Source: Acidobacteriota bacterium (GTDB lineage: Bacteria > Acidobacteriota > Thermoanaerobaculia > Thermoanaerobaculales > Sulfomarinibacteraceae). From it: a stretch of 42,713 nucleotides of DNA. The stretch spans positions 23,142 to 65,854 of the forward strand of contig JAHECW010000006.1 in assembly GCA_024641545.1 (NCBI GenBank), given 5' to 3'. Made by a program: the position numbers and the translations under genes. This document shows, in pieces, positions 8,872 through 18,581 of this stretch (positions within the stretch are counted from its first letter, which is position 1; each line of letters opens with the position of its first letter). The notes under the pieces were generated by a model. The model was not told the DNA's origin. It made no database searches and saw only the letters and a list, made by a program, of their open reading frames with translations.

Positions 8872-8961
8872 TGTTGAATTCTCAGTTTTAAGTTGCATTG
8901 CGGGGGCGCCGTGATGACCAGCGATGGACAATTGTCACTTCAAGATTGAGAATTGAGAATC
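8872..8961. repeat. Small AT-rich intergenic element with imperfect inverted arms
   Basis: attctcagttttaagttgc (8878-8896) versus reverse complement of 8934-8953 attctcaatcttgaagtgac; heptamer attgagaattgagaatc at the right end. Confidence 0.55.
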
Positions 8962-8972
8962 GAGGAGGTGCC

Positions 8973-9551
8973 ATGGCGACCTGGAATACCGGTTGGGAGA
9001 TTGAGTTTCCGGCAACGAACGCCGACGAGATCCTGCTTGCGTTGGTGGTCCGCGACCTGATTCATGGCGCCTCCTTCGACGTCGAGGCGGAAGAGACGGG
9101 CGCCGAGTTCGCTGTCGACTACACCGCCGGCGACGAGCTCGAAGGCGGAGAGTACCGGCTGCTGTTGATGGCCGAGGTCGACGGGCCCGAGGACGCCGCT
9201 CTGCTTCAGGCCTTCACCGAGCAGGCCCTGGAGGAACTCATCGAAGAGGCCGAAGCCGCCATCGCCGAGCGTTCCCCGGTGCAGGAGGCGCCGCTGGCGC
9301 GGTTGCGGTTTGCGGTCGTTCCGGAGGATGAGGAGCGTTGGGACCTGGTGATCCCGGACTGGCTTGCCCCCGACGGCGCCGAGGTGCCTTTTGGATTCAG
9401 GAGTTTCGACGATGCCTCCGGAGAGCCGTTTCCCGACAACGCGACGCTCGATGCGCATGGCCGCGTGATCGCGGTTCCATTCGAGGACAAGGTCATCTTC
9501 GTCGGGATCCCGGCCCCCGAGGAACACGACCACGAGGACGACGAGGCGTAA
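8973..9551 (+). CDS. Acidic protein of unknown function
   Basis: 192 aa; [41 protein letters not shown]...; GAGGAGG before ATG; His/Asp/Glu-rich tail [10 protein letters not shown]. Confidence 0.75.
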   Translation: MATWNTGWEIEFPATNADEILLALVVRDLIHGASFDVEAEETGAEFAVDYTAGDELEGGEYRLLLMAEVDGPEDAALLQAFTEQALEELIEEAEAAIAERSPVQEAPLARLRFAVVPEDEERWDLVIPDWLAPDGAEVPFGFRSFDDASGEPFPDNATLDAHGRVIAVPFEDKVIFVGIPAPEEHDHEDDEA

Positions 9552-9555
9552 TCCG

Positions 9556-9594
9556 TTTCTGCTCGCCGGGGACCCGGTTGCCGGCGAGCAGAAA
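9556..9594 (+). promoter_or_regulatory. Perfect 14-bp inverted repeat upstream of rplS
   Basis: tttctgctcgccgg - 11 nt - ccggcgagcagaaa; no T-run. Confidence 0.7.
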
Positions 9595-9605
9595 TGGTGT
9601 ATACT
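9578..9605 (+). promoter_or_regulatory. Candidate sigma70-type promoter of rplS
   Basis: TTGCCG - 16 nt - TATACT. Confidence 0.5.
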
Positions 9606-9660
9606 CCGCGTCCCCGAGGGTCCGAGACCGGTCCCTTGTGTTCCCGCATGGAGGCATACG

Positions 9661-10011
9661 GTGGACCTCATCAGAGAAGTCACGCAACAGTATCTCAAGA
9701 CCGACATCCCGGATTTTCGTCCCGGCGACAGCCTTAAAGTCCACGTGCGGCTCAAAGAAGGCGAAAAAGAGCGCATTCAGATCTTCGAGGGTCTGGTGGT
9801 TGCACGCAAGCACGGTGGAGTGTCCGAGACGTTCACCGTCAGGAAGATCTCGTCGGGGATCGGCGTCGAGCGGACCTTCCCGCTCAACTCGCCCTCGGTT
9901 GCCAAGGTCGAGGTGACGCGCCGCGGACGAGTCCGCCGCGCCAAGCTCTACTACATCCGCGGACTCCGCGGTAAGGCCGCGCGCATCCGGGAGCGTTCGC
10001 AGGTCCGCTGA
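9661..10011 (+). CDS. rplS: 50S ribosomal protein L19
   Basis: [77 protein letters not shown]...[17 protein letters not shown]. Confidence 0.96.
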   Translation: MDLIREVTQQYLKTDIPDFRPGDSLKVHVRLKEGEKERIQIFEGLVVARKHGGVSETFTVRKISSGIGVERTFPLNSPSVAKVEVTRRGRVRRAKLYYIRGLRGKAARIRERSQVR

Positions 10012-10041
10012 CCCGGGCTCCGCAGCTCGCGCGACGTCGAG

Positions 10042-10671
10042 ATGGCAACCCCGAGGAGACGAGTTCCCCCAACCACGTTGGGGGAACTTGATCGTGGGAT
10101 TCTTCGTCGAGCTCGAGCGGTGGTGGGCGTGGATGAGGTCGGACGAGGATCTCTCGCCGGGCCGGTGGTGGTGTGCGCCGCGAAATTCGACCATGTCCCC
10201 GTTTCGCCGCTGATCCAGGACTCCAAACGCCTGACCCCGGGACGGCGGCGGGAAGCCGCGATCTTGGTGCGTGAGCACTGCATGGCATGGGTAGCGGTGG
10301 AGATCTGGCAGGAGCTCATCGATCGCATCAATATCCTCGAAGCAACGCGTCTCGCCATGAGGGCTGCAGTTCGAACCCTCGTGGAGCCGGGGATCGAGGT
10401 GGTGGTGGACCATGTCGAACTCGGCGATCTGGGCGTCCCTGTACAGTCGTTGAAGCGGGCCGACGATTCGTTTTTCTCGGTGGCGGCGGCGTCGATCCTG
10501 GCCAAGGTTCACCGCGACGGAATCATGAGGGAATTGGGCGCCCTGGACGACCGTTGGGACTGGTTGAGGAACATGGGTTACCCGACCCTCAAACACCGTC
10601 GCGGTATCGGTCGTTATGGTCGCAGCCACCTGCATCGTCGGAGCTTTCAGGTATCTCCTGTGCTACGATGA
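10042..10671 (+). CDS. rnhB: Ribonuclease HII
   Basis: VVGVDEVGRGSLAGPVVVCAAKF...IQDSKRLTPGRR...SILAKVHRDGIM. Confidence 0.94.
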   Translation: MATPRRRVPPTTLGELDRGILRRARAVVGVDEVGRGSLAGPVVVCAAKFDHVPVSPLIQDSKRLTPGRRREAAILVREHCMAWVAVEIWQELIDRINILEATRLAMRAAVRTLVEPGIEVVVDHVELGDLGVPVQSLKRADDSFFSVAAASILAKVHRDGIMRELGALDDRWDWLRNMGYPTLKHRRGIGRYGRSHLHRRSFQVSPVLR

Positions 10672-10710
10672 AAGCCGCGGACTAAAAGCGTTAAGGGATA
10701 GAGTTAACGG

Positions 10711-13428
10711 ATGGCCATCAAACGGGACAAGATCCTGAAGACTGCTGAAAAGCTTGTCCAGAAGGGGAAGCTCGAGCAAGCCATCAAAGAGTACGAAAAA
10801 CTCCTCGGCGCGAGTCCGAATGACACCAACACCATCAACCGGCTCGGCGACCTCTACGGCAGGGTCGGAGAGATCGATCAGGCGGTCGAGCGCTACGAAC
10901 AGGTTGCCGATCGGTTCGCGGAACAGGGTTTTCTGCCCAAGGCCATTGCGATCTTCAAAAAGATCAACCGGCTCGCGCCGCAGCGGCTCGATATTTTCGA
11001 ACGACTCGGCGAGCTGTATGTCGAGCAGGGACTCATGGTCGAGGCCAAGGGTCAGTTCAGGATGCTCGCCGAGCACTATGCGAAGAACAACGACATGGAG
11101 AGCGCCGTTCGCGCCCACCAACGTCTGAATGACCTCGATCCGAACGATTCCACATCGAGGCTGAAGTTCGCCGACATGCTGCTCGAATCGGGAAATACCG
11201 AGGCGGCGATGGAGGCCTACGGCGCCCTCGGCGCAAGCCTCCTCCGGCGCGACCAGCTCGACGAAGCCGAACGGCTGTTTCGGCGGCTGCTCGATCATGA
11301 ACTCCCCGACGGCGAGATCATGGCGCCGGTCTGCGATCGACTGCTCGACGCCGGGCGAACCACCTCCGCGCAAGAGCTGCTCACCGCCGGTCTCGAGGTT
11401 TCTCCGGAAAGCGTTTCCCTCCGTACGCTCCAGGTTCGAGCCTTCATGGCGTTGGGTGAGACCGGGCCGGCGACCGAGCTCGCGAGAGCGGTCCTCAAGG
11501 TCGAGCCCGAAAACCCGACCGTCCGCGGTCTGGTCGGCCACCTCCTGATGTCGGAAGGCGATGATGTCGAAGCGACCGAGATGATGATCCCGGCTGCCGA
11601 GGCCCTCCTCGAAAAGGCCGATTACTCGAGGGCGCAGAAGATGCTCCGCGAGCTCGTCGGGATTGCACCGACCGACGAACGCATTCTGCGGTTGGCGATC
11701 CGTGCGTTCCGTCCGTCCGGCGACCAGGAGATGATCACCCGCCTCACGGCGTCGTTGGCCGATGTGTGCTTCACCGGCGGCCAGGAAGATCAGGCCAAAC
11801 GGTTTTATCTCGAGTTGGTTGCATCCGATCCGACCAATCAGCTGTACCGGGAGCGGTTGGCGCAACTCGATGGTGCGGTGATCGAAATCGAGGACGAGGA
11901 CGAAGCGGTCACCCTCGACGATGACCTGCCCTCGGAGATCACCTTCGCCATCGACGGCGACGAGATCATCGACGCCATCGGTGAATCCGATCCGGTCGCT
12001 CGAGATTCACCGGCTTTCGATCCCAGCGAACGGATCAATGAAGCCGCGGTCTTTGCCAAGTACGGACTCAACGACAAGGCGGTCAAACACCTCGAAGAAG
12101 TGATCGAGCATCTGCCCGATCACGCCGAGGCTCGGACCGCGCTGGCCAAGATGTATGTCGCGGTGGGCGATGGCGAGGCAGCCGCCACGACCATTCGACC
12201 GGTCGTCGAACGACTTCGCAAATCGGGCAGGTACGACGAGGCGGCGGAACTCGAGAACCTGTATGGAACGCCGTCTCCCGACGTCGAGGAAGAGGACGAC
12301 GACATCATCATCGTCGAGATCGAGGACGACGTTGAAATCTCGGATTCGACCGCCCGGGACGCCCTTCCGCTGGAGGTCGATTTCAGCGATACCAACGTCG
12401 AGGAGATGGTGGCCGCAGCCATCGGCGATCTCGATTTCAACCGCGGCCCCGGCGCCGCAACCCCGGCGCCCGCGACTCCGTCAATCGACACTCGGTTCGC
12501 AGACGAGGTCGACCTCTCGTTCGAAGAGGCCTCGCTACCGGTCGCCGAGGCCGAGGTCGTCGAGGAGGAGCTGGTCGAGATCAGCGCCGGCGTCGACGGC
12601 CCGTCATTCAACGAGCTCGCTCAGCTCGACCTCTTCATCGATCAGGAACTCTTCGACGACGCGGTCGGGATCCTCGGCCGACTCGAGGACAGTTACCCCG
12701 GCGATCCGGATCTCGCTCTGCGGCGGCAGACGCTCGAGGACCGCGGTGTGACGGGAGGTTCTGCGGCCGCAGCCGCGGTCGAGGCGCCCCCGGCGGTTAT
12801 GTCGCGCGCCAGGCCCGTCGAGCCCGTGCGGCCGCCGGCTCCGGTTGCGTTCGAGCCCAAACCGTCATCCGATGACATCTTCGACGATGCGCCCGATGGG
12901 GATTACATCGACCTCGCAAAGGAACTCGAGGAAGAACTTGCCGAAGAGGAGGCCATGGTCGAAGAGGCCACCGGGCGCGGCAAGGGCGAGGCGCTGCTCG
13001 ACGAGGTCTTCAGAGAATTTCAGAAGGGCGTGGCCGAACAGCTCTCCGATGAGGATTCCGACACCCACTTCAATCTCGGAATCGCCTACAAGGAAATGGG
13101 ACTCCTCGAAGAGGCCATCGGTGAGTTCCGAATCTCGTCCCACGATCCGAGCTTCTTCGTCGAGGCCTGCTCCATGATCGGTGTCTGCGCCAACGAACTC
13201 GGAAAGCACGACGATGCGGCCGAGTGGTATCAGAAGGCCCTGGTCGCTCCCGATCTCTCCGCCGACGCCCGTACCGCCCTCCGCTACGAGTTGGCGTTCT
13301 CCTTCGAAATGACCGGCGAGATCGACCAGGCCGTCGGCCTTTTCGCGGATATTCAGAGAATCGACCCATCCTATCGCGACGTCAGCGCACGCCTCGCCGC
13401 GCTGACCCAGCAGCGACAGGTGAACTAG
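10711..13428 (+). CDS. Large tetratricopeptide repeat protein with acidic linker
   Basis: 905 aa; TPR-like helices at both ends; acidic stretch EEEDDDIIIVEIEDDVEI. Confidence 0.85.
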   Translation: MAIKRDKILKTAEKLVQKGKLEQAIKEYEKLLGASPNDTNTINRLGDLYGRVGEIDQAVERYEQVADRFAEQGFLPKAIAIFKKINRLAPQRLDIFERLGELYVEQGLMVEAKGQFRMLAEHYAKNNDMESAVRAHQRLNDLDPNDSTSRLKFADMLLESGNTEAAMEAYGALGASLLRRDQLDEAERLFRRLLDHELPDGEIMAPVCDRLLDAGRTTSAQELLTAGLEVSPESVSLRTLQVRAFMALGETGPATELARAVLKVEPENPTVRGLVGHLLMSEGDDVEATEMMIPAAEALLEKADYSRAQKMLRELVGIAPTDERILRLAIRAFRPSGDQEMITRLTASLADVCFTGGQEDQAKRFYLELVASDPTNQLYRERLAQLDGAVIEIEDEDEAVTLDDDLPSEITFAIDGDEIIDAIGESDPVARDSPAFDPSERINEAAVFAKYGLNDKAVKHLEEVIEHLPDHAEARTALAKMYVAVGDGEAAATTIRPVVERLRKSGRYDEAAELENLYGTPSPDVEEEDDDIIIVEIEDDVEISDSTARDALPLEVDFSDTNVEEMVAAAIGDLDFNRGPGAATPAPATPSIDTRFADEVDLSFEEASLPVAEAEVVEEELVEISAGVDGPSFNELAQLDLFIDQELFDDAVGILGRLEDSYPGDPDLALRRQTLEDRGVTGGSAAAAAVEAPPAVMSRARPVEPVRPPAPVAFEPKPSSDDIFDDAPDGDYIDLAKELEEELAEEEAMVEEATGRGKGEALLDEVFREFQKGVAEQLSDEDSDTHFNLGIAYKEMGLLEEAIGEFRISSHDPSFFVEACSMIGVCANELGKHDDAAEWYQKALVAPDLSADARTALRYELAFSFEMTGEIDQAVGLFADIQRIDPSYRDVSARLAALTQQRQVN

Positions 13429-13658
13429 CCCGGGTCTCGCCCTCGATCCGAGGTCGCTCCGTGCGACGGTGCGATGAGTCAATCATGGGGCGCCTCTGCG
13501 CACCTTTGCGATGGGTGCTCGTGGCGGCCTTTGCGACTCAACCCTGAGATGTGCGATGTCGTCCGTGTGATGTGCGGGCTGCAGCGAATCCCGGCGGTGC
13601 AGCGATCCGGCGCCCGTCTGCGTCGTGACGGGTCCAGCGGTCCGCGTACACTGATGGC

Positions 13659-14759
13659 GTGACTGAAGCCAAGACCCGCCCATCCGATTCCCGCTGGTCG
13701 TTTCACGTGGCCACGGTTCGCGGCATCCCGGTCAGCGTTCACGCCAGCTTCCTGCTGTTGATGCTGTTTCTCGGGTGGCGGACCTTTTCGACGTCGGGTC
13801 TGCGAACCGCGCTCATCCAACAGGTTTTCGTGCTCGCGGTCTTTGTCTGTGTCGCCCTGCACGAGTTCGGCCACGCCATCGCGGCGATCCGCAGCGGGGT
13901 GCCGATGAGCGGGATCACGCTCTATCCCTTCGGCGGCGTTGCGCGGATGGCTCGTCGTCCGCCGCAGGGTGCGGTCGAGGTCGTCATCGCCTCCGCCGGA
14001 CCCGCGGTCAACCTGGCGATTGCCGGCGTCCTCTTCGTCGTCAGTGGCGGCGGCGTCGTGGGGCCCGGCGACAGCTTCGGGCTGAGGATGCTGTCGCTGC
14101 TGTTCTGGACCAACCTCATTCTCGCCGGCTTCAACCTCCTGCCGGCCTTTCCCCTTGACGGCGGGCGGATTCTGAGGGGACTCCTGACCACCCGGTTCGG
14201 CTGGGCCCGGGCCACGGTGTGGGCGGCATCGATCGGTCAGGTCGCCGCCGTGCTCCTGATCCTGATCGGTTTGATGCAGGATTTCTGGCTTGTCCTGGCC
14301 GGCCTGCTCGTCCTGCCGGCGGCCAACGCCGAGCTCCGGTACGCCCTGGCCGTGAGGCAGTTCGCCAACCGCCTGGTCGGGGAGGTGGCGCGGACCGAGG
14401 TCGTGGCCGTGGATGCGACGACCACCATCACCGAGGCGGCCGATCTCTCGGTCGCGACCCCCATCGCGGACTTCCTGGTCATGGACCGCCGCCGGCCGGT
14501 GGCCTATCTGTCGGCGCCGCGGCTCTGGGCCAGGGTGCGCTCCGACGAGCCCGGAACCCAGCCGGTGATCGCCATCGCCGAACCTCTTGCGGATTCGATC
14601 CCGAGCGAGACACCGGTCGAAGACGCCATCGCGTTCTTCCGTCCGGACGGTCCGGAGATCGCCGCGGTCGTCGACAACCGGGGCAACTCCGTCGGCGTCA
14701 TCGCTCGGGGAGACCTCATCCGGGCCGCCCAGCTCGCCCGCCACGCCACATCGCGCTGA
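13659..14759 (+). CDS. Site-2 protease family (M50) peptidase with C-terminal CBS-like region
   Basis: LHEFGHAIAAIRSGVPMSGITLYPFGGVARM and NLLPAFPLDGGRILRGLL motifs; GTG start. Confidence 0.88.
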   Translation: MTEAKTRPSDSRWSFHVATVRGIPVSVHASFLLLMLFLGWRTFSTSGLRTALIQQVFVLAVFVCVALHEFGHAIAAIRSGVPMSGITLYPFGGVARMARRPPQGAVEVVIASAGPAVNLAIAGVLFVVSGGGVVGPGDSFGLRMLSLLFWTNLILAGFNLLPAFPLDGGRILRGLLTTRFGWARATVWAASIGQVAAVLLILIGLMQDFWLVLAGLLVLPAANAELRYALAVRQFANRLVGEVARTEVVAVDATTTITEAADLSVATPIADFLVMDRRRPVAYLSAPRLWARVRSDEPGTQPVIAIAEPLADSIPSETPVEDAIAFFRPDGPEIAAVVDNRGNSVGVIARGDLIRAAQLARHATSR

Positions 14760-14823
14760 CGCGGTTGCCTCGCCTGGGAGGAATCGACGATGTGGATCGA
14801 TGGTGACGGCTTGATCGTCATTA

Positions 14824-15096
14824 TTGAAACACAAAGGGCACGAAGGGCCACAAAGAGGGCCACACAGCATCGCTTCTGAAAGTGGAACCTCGGTTCCGGA
14901 GCGCCATGCGACTTTGGAGCCGACGGTTGCGGCTTCAACGGCATTTTCTGCAAGGCAAAGAACGCTACGACCGCTATGGCCATCGCAAAGGTCGGTTATC
15001 GACTCATACTGAGGCCCTGTGTGCCTTCAAGGTCGGGGTCTATTGATGCGATGCCTTGTGGCTCCCTCGCGGTTCTTGGTGATCTTCGCGTTTCAA
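14824..15096. repeat. Intergenic element with long imperfect terminal inverted arms
   Basis: Left arm ttgaaacacaaagggcacgaagggccacaaag...; reverse complement of the right arm ttgaaacgcgaagatcaccaagaaccgcgaggg... Confidence 0.6.
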
Positions 15097-15106
15097 ATGA
15101 AATGGC

Positions 15107-15799
15107 CTACCGGTGCCGGGTGACGCCGATTCTGGGACAGAGATCATCGAGCGGGCAACCGGTGCACTTCGGCGATGTCGGGTGGCAGCGGTTCTGGCCG
15201 AAGGTCACGAGGAGATCGTTGATGTCGATCCACAGGTCCTCGGGCAGGACGGGCTGGAGCGCCCTTTCAGTTGCGTCGGGGTTGTTGCTGTCCACCATGC
15301 CGAGTCGGTTCGAGATCCGGTGGACATGGGTGTCGACGCAGATCGCCGGGATCCCGAAACCGAGACCGAGGACGAGGTTGGCGGTCTTTCGGCCGACCCC
15401 GGGCAGATCGAGCAGCGCGTCCCGGTCCGTCGGGACCTCACCGCCGTGGTGGCGCGCCAGGATCGCTCCGATCCCGCGGAGCTGACCCGCCTTGGTGTTG
15501 TAGAAGCCCGCGGGATAGATGGCGCCGGCGATGACCTCCTCCTCGAGGGCAGCGAGTTCGGCAGGCGTGTTCGCCAGCCGGTAGAGCCGGCGGCTGGCGC
15601 CGTGGGTCACTTCGTCTTTTGTCCGCAGCGAGATGATGCACGAGACGAGCAGGTGGAACGGCGATTCTCTCGAGCTCTGGACCTCGGCCAGGGTCGTCAC
15701 GCGGCAGGTTGATCGGAAGGCGTTGAGGCGTCTTTCGAGATCGCGGACTTTTGCGAGCGGCCAGAGCGGACTGCCGGGGTGGGACCGTCGGGTGGTCAT
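15107..15799 (-). CDS. nth: Endonuclease III
   Basis: [39 protein letters not shown]...[17 protein letters not shown] Fe-S ligands. Confidence 0.94.
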   Translation of the reverse strand: MTTRRSHPGSPLWPLAKVRDLERRLNAFRSTCRVTTLAEVQSSRESPFHLLVSCIISLRTKDEVTHGASRRLYRLANTPAELAALEEEVIAGAIYPAGFYNTKAGQLRGIGAILARHHGGEVPTDRDALLDLPGVGRKTANLVLGLGFGIPAICVDTHVHRISNRLGMVDSNNPDATERALQPVLPEDLWIDINDLLVTFGQNRCHPTSPKCTGCPLDDLCPRIGVTRHR

Positions 15800-15921
15800 C
15801 CGACGATGATGAGTGGCGGCGCCGTCAAGGTCAAGAATCGATGGGACCGCGATATCGCGATGCGTTCGCATTGACCGAGGTCCGCCGGGCTGGTAGTGTT
15901 GGCGCCCTATTTGGAGGATGC

Positions 15922-17073
15922 ATGGCGCCCAATGGAAAATACGTTTTCACTTCGGAATCGGTGACCGAAGGCCACCCGGACAAGATCGCGGACCAGATCT
16001 CCGATGCCGTCCTGGATGCGGTCCTCGCCGGGGACCCGAACGGACGAGTCGCCTGCGAGACCCTGGTGACGACCGGGCTCGCGTTTATCGCGGGTGAGAT
16101 CACCACCGATGTCTATGTCGAGTTCCCGACCCTGGTGCGCGAGACCATCCGGGAGATCGGCTACACCCGCGCCAAGTTCGGCTTCGACTGCGAGACCTGC
16201 GCGGTGATCTCCTCCATCGACCCGCAGACCAGCGACATCGCCATGGGTGTCGACACCGGCGGCGCCGGCGATCAGGGACTGATGTTCGGCTACGCCACCA
16301 ACGAGACCAAGGCGCTCATGCCCATGCCGATCTCGCTCGCCCACAAGCTGACCATGAAGCTGAGTGCCACGCGGCGGACGGGAGAACTCGAGTGGCTCCG
16401 TCCCGATGGCAAGAGCCAGGTGTCGGTGGAGTACGACGGCACCACGCCAAAACGCATCGAGGCGGTGGTCGTGTCCTGCCAGCACGCGGAAGAAATCGCG
16501 ACCGAGGATCTCCGGGCGCAGATCACCGAGCGGGTGATTCGACCGACGCTGCCCGTCGAGATGTTCGACGAAAGAACCAAGATCTACATCAACCCGACCG
16601 GGCGCTTCGTCACCGGCGGTCCGCAGGCCGACTGCGGTCTCACCGGACGGAAGATCATCGTCGACACCTACGGCGGGGTCGGCTCGCACGGTGGCGGCGC
16701 CTTTTCCGGCAAGGACCCGTCCAAGGTCGACCGGTCGGCTTCCTACATGGCCCGCCACGTCGCCAAGAACATCGTCGCTGCGGGTCTTGCCGGCAGAGTC
16801 GAGGTTCAGGTGGCCTACGCCATCGGCGTCGTCGATCCGGTTTCGGTCATGGTCGACACCTTCGGCACCGAGGAGGTCCCGGTCGAACGCATCGCCGCGG
16901 CGGTTCGCGAGGTCTTCGATTTGACCCCGCGGGGCATCATCAAATACCTCGATCTGCTGCGCCCGATCTACAAAAAGACCGCGGCGTTCGGGCATTTCGG
17001 TCGCAACGACCCCGACTTCACCTGGGAATCGACTCACCGGACGGGCGATCTGCGGACGGCCTGCGGCGTCTGA
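15922..17073 (+). CDS. metK: S-adenosylmethionine synthetase
   Basis: [27 protein letters not shown]...[12 protein letters not shown]...[27 protein letters not shown] before start. Confidence 0.97.
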   Translation: MAPNGKYVFTSESVTEGHPDKIADQISDAVLDAVLAGDPNGRVACETLVTTGLAFIAGEITTDVYVEFPTLVRETIREIGYTRAKFGFDCETCAVISSIDPQTSDIAMGVDTGGAGDQGLMFGYATNETKALMPMPISLAHKLTMKLSATRRTGELEWLRPDGKSQVSVEYDGTTPKRIEAVVVSCQHAEEIATEDLRAQITERVIRPTLPVEMFDERTKIYINPTGRFVTGGPQADCGLTGRKIIVDTYGGVGSHGGGAFSGKDPSKVDRSASYMARHVAKNIVAAGLAGRVEVQVAYAIGVVDPVSVMVDTFGTEEVPVERIAAAVREVFDLTPRGIIKYLDLLRPIYKKTAAFGHFGRNDPDFTWESTHRTGDLRTACGV

Positions 17074-17179
17074 CACCCGGCGCGATTCGACCGGCGGACT
17101 GGCACGCCGCCTGCATGGAGGTCTCGACGGATCGTTCGATTCGAGGGATTCGAGCGCGTTGATGCGTCGATAGGGGGTT

Positions 17180-18547
17180 GTGGACGTCAGGATGGCGCGT
17201 TTTGAAGGCATCTTCGGCACAAGAGGGTCGCTCCAACGGCACTACGCAACCGCGACCGCGGTCTTTCTCGTGCTCGTCATCGGGATCATCTTTCTCTTCG
17301 GCCACCTGATCTCGCGGTCGCTCTCTCGGCGGTACATCGACGACATGCTCGTCGGCGGGCGCGAGGATGCGCGCCGGATCGCCGACGAGCTCGAAGGCGG
17401 CGGCATCCAGGATCTCCAGGTCCTGGAGCAGCGGCGAGAGCACCTTTTCCGCAGCTTCGAAGGAATCCCGCGGCGACGGGTCTACGAGTCCATCGTCGTC
17501 ACCGATCGTGAAGGCAAGATCGTCTGGCGATCCGAGTTCAACTCCATGGAGGATCTTCCGGACGACCTCCGCGATGATCTCGAAATCGGCGGGGAGATCC
17601 CCGATCAGGAGACCATCGAAACCGAAACCCCGTATCGGATCATGGTCCCTCTCGGGGACGACGTCGGGGAGGTCGTGCTCAATGTGAGCCGCGCGCGCGT
17701 CAACCAGCGGGTGGGCCGGCTGCAACGTGAGCTCATGACTCAGACCGTCGCCGCCGCGGTGTTGACGCTTGCCACCCTGATCGTCGCTTTTGTCCTGGTC
17801 TGGCTCCTCGTCCAGCGGACGCGGAGGCTCGAGGCCAAACAACACGACGCGGAAGAGCTCGCGGCCCTTGGGACCCTCGCGGCCAACCTCGCGCACGAGA
17901 TCAGAAACCCGCTCAACTCCATCAATCTCAACCTGGAGCTGCTCGACGAAGACCTCGGCGATCAGGACTCCGCCGCACGGACGTCGCTGGCGACCACCCG
18001 GCGCGAGGTCGGTCGGTTGGCCAAGCTCGTGAGCGATTTCCTGACCTATGCGAGACCCGCCGAGCCGCACAAGGAGGAGATCATTGTTCCGGCTCTCTTG
18101 ACCGATGTGTGCCGGTTTCTCCACGCCGAGGCGACGAGCATGGCTGTCCACATCAGGGTCGCTCCGGAGATCCCCGATGTGACCGTTGTGGCTGACGAGG
18201 GTCGGCTCAGGCAGGTGATTCTGAATTTGGTGCTCAACGCGATTCAATCCGTGGCCGACCTCAAGGCGGAACGCCGCGTGGTCGAGTTGTCGGCCGTCGT
18301 GACCGAGCCCGAAGTCGCCATCGTCGTCACCGATCGCGGCGACGGGATCGCCGCCGACGATCTCTCCCGGGTGCGTGAGGCATTTTTCACCAAGCGGCGG
18401 GGCGGTTCGGGTCTCGGTCTCGCCATCGCCGAGCGTTTTGCCGAGGCCCACGGCGGCCGGGTCGAGCTCGAAAACATGGAACCTCATGGATTTACTGCAC
18501 GGATCGTCTTGCCCGTGGGCGATGATGCTGGCAAGATGAGCGAGTGA
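17180..18547 (+). CDS. Membrane sensor histidine kinase
   Basis: Two TM segments; LGTLAANLAHEIRNPLNSINLNLELL (H-box), VILNLVLNAIQS (N-box), VTDRGDGI, GGSGLGLAIAERFAEAHGG. Confidence 0.92.
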   Translation: MDVRMARFEGIFGTRGSLQRHYATATAVFLVLVIGIIFLFGHLISRSLSRRYIDDMLVGGREDARRIADELEGGGIQDLQVLEQRREHLFRSFEGIPRRRVYESIVVTDREGKIVWRSEFNSMEDLPDDLRDDLEIGGEIPDQETIETETPYRIMVPLGDDVGEVVLNVSRARVNQRVGRLQRELMTQTVAAAVLTLATLIVAFVLVWLLVQRTRRLEAKQHDAEELAALGTLAANLAHEIRNPLNSINLNLELLDEDLGDQDSAARTSLATTRREVGRLAKLVSDFLTYARPAEPHKEEIIVPALLTDVCRFLHAEATSMAVHIRVAPEIPDVTVVADEGRLRQVILNLVLNAIQSVADLKAERRVVELSAVVTEPEVAIVVTDRGDGIAADDLSRVREAFFTKRRGGSGLGLAIAERFAEAHGGRVELENMEPHGFTARIVLPVGDDAGKMSE

Positions 18548-18581
18548 CCGGTCGCGTGGTAGACCGGCAAGGAGGATTTTG

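Noticed and set aside
13429-13658. Degenerate tgcgatg/ctttgcg units upstream of the M50 peptidase gene
   Set aside because: Suggestive of the cacaaag-type arms at 14824-15096, but repeats are too diverged and inverted arms too short (TGAGTC) to call an element.
15800-15921. Possible SAM riboswitch upstream of metK
   Set aside because: Spacer to nth is only about 120 bp and shows no recognisable SAM-I/SAM-II conserved core or expression-platform hairpin.
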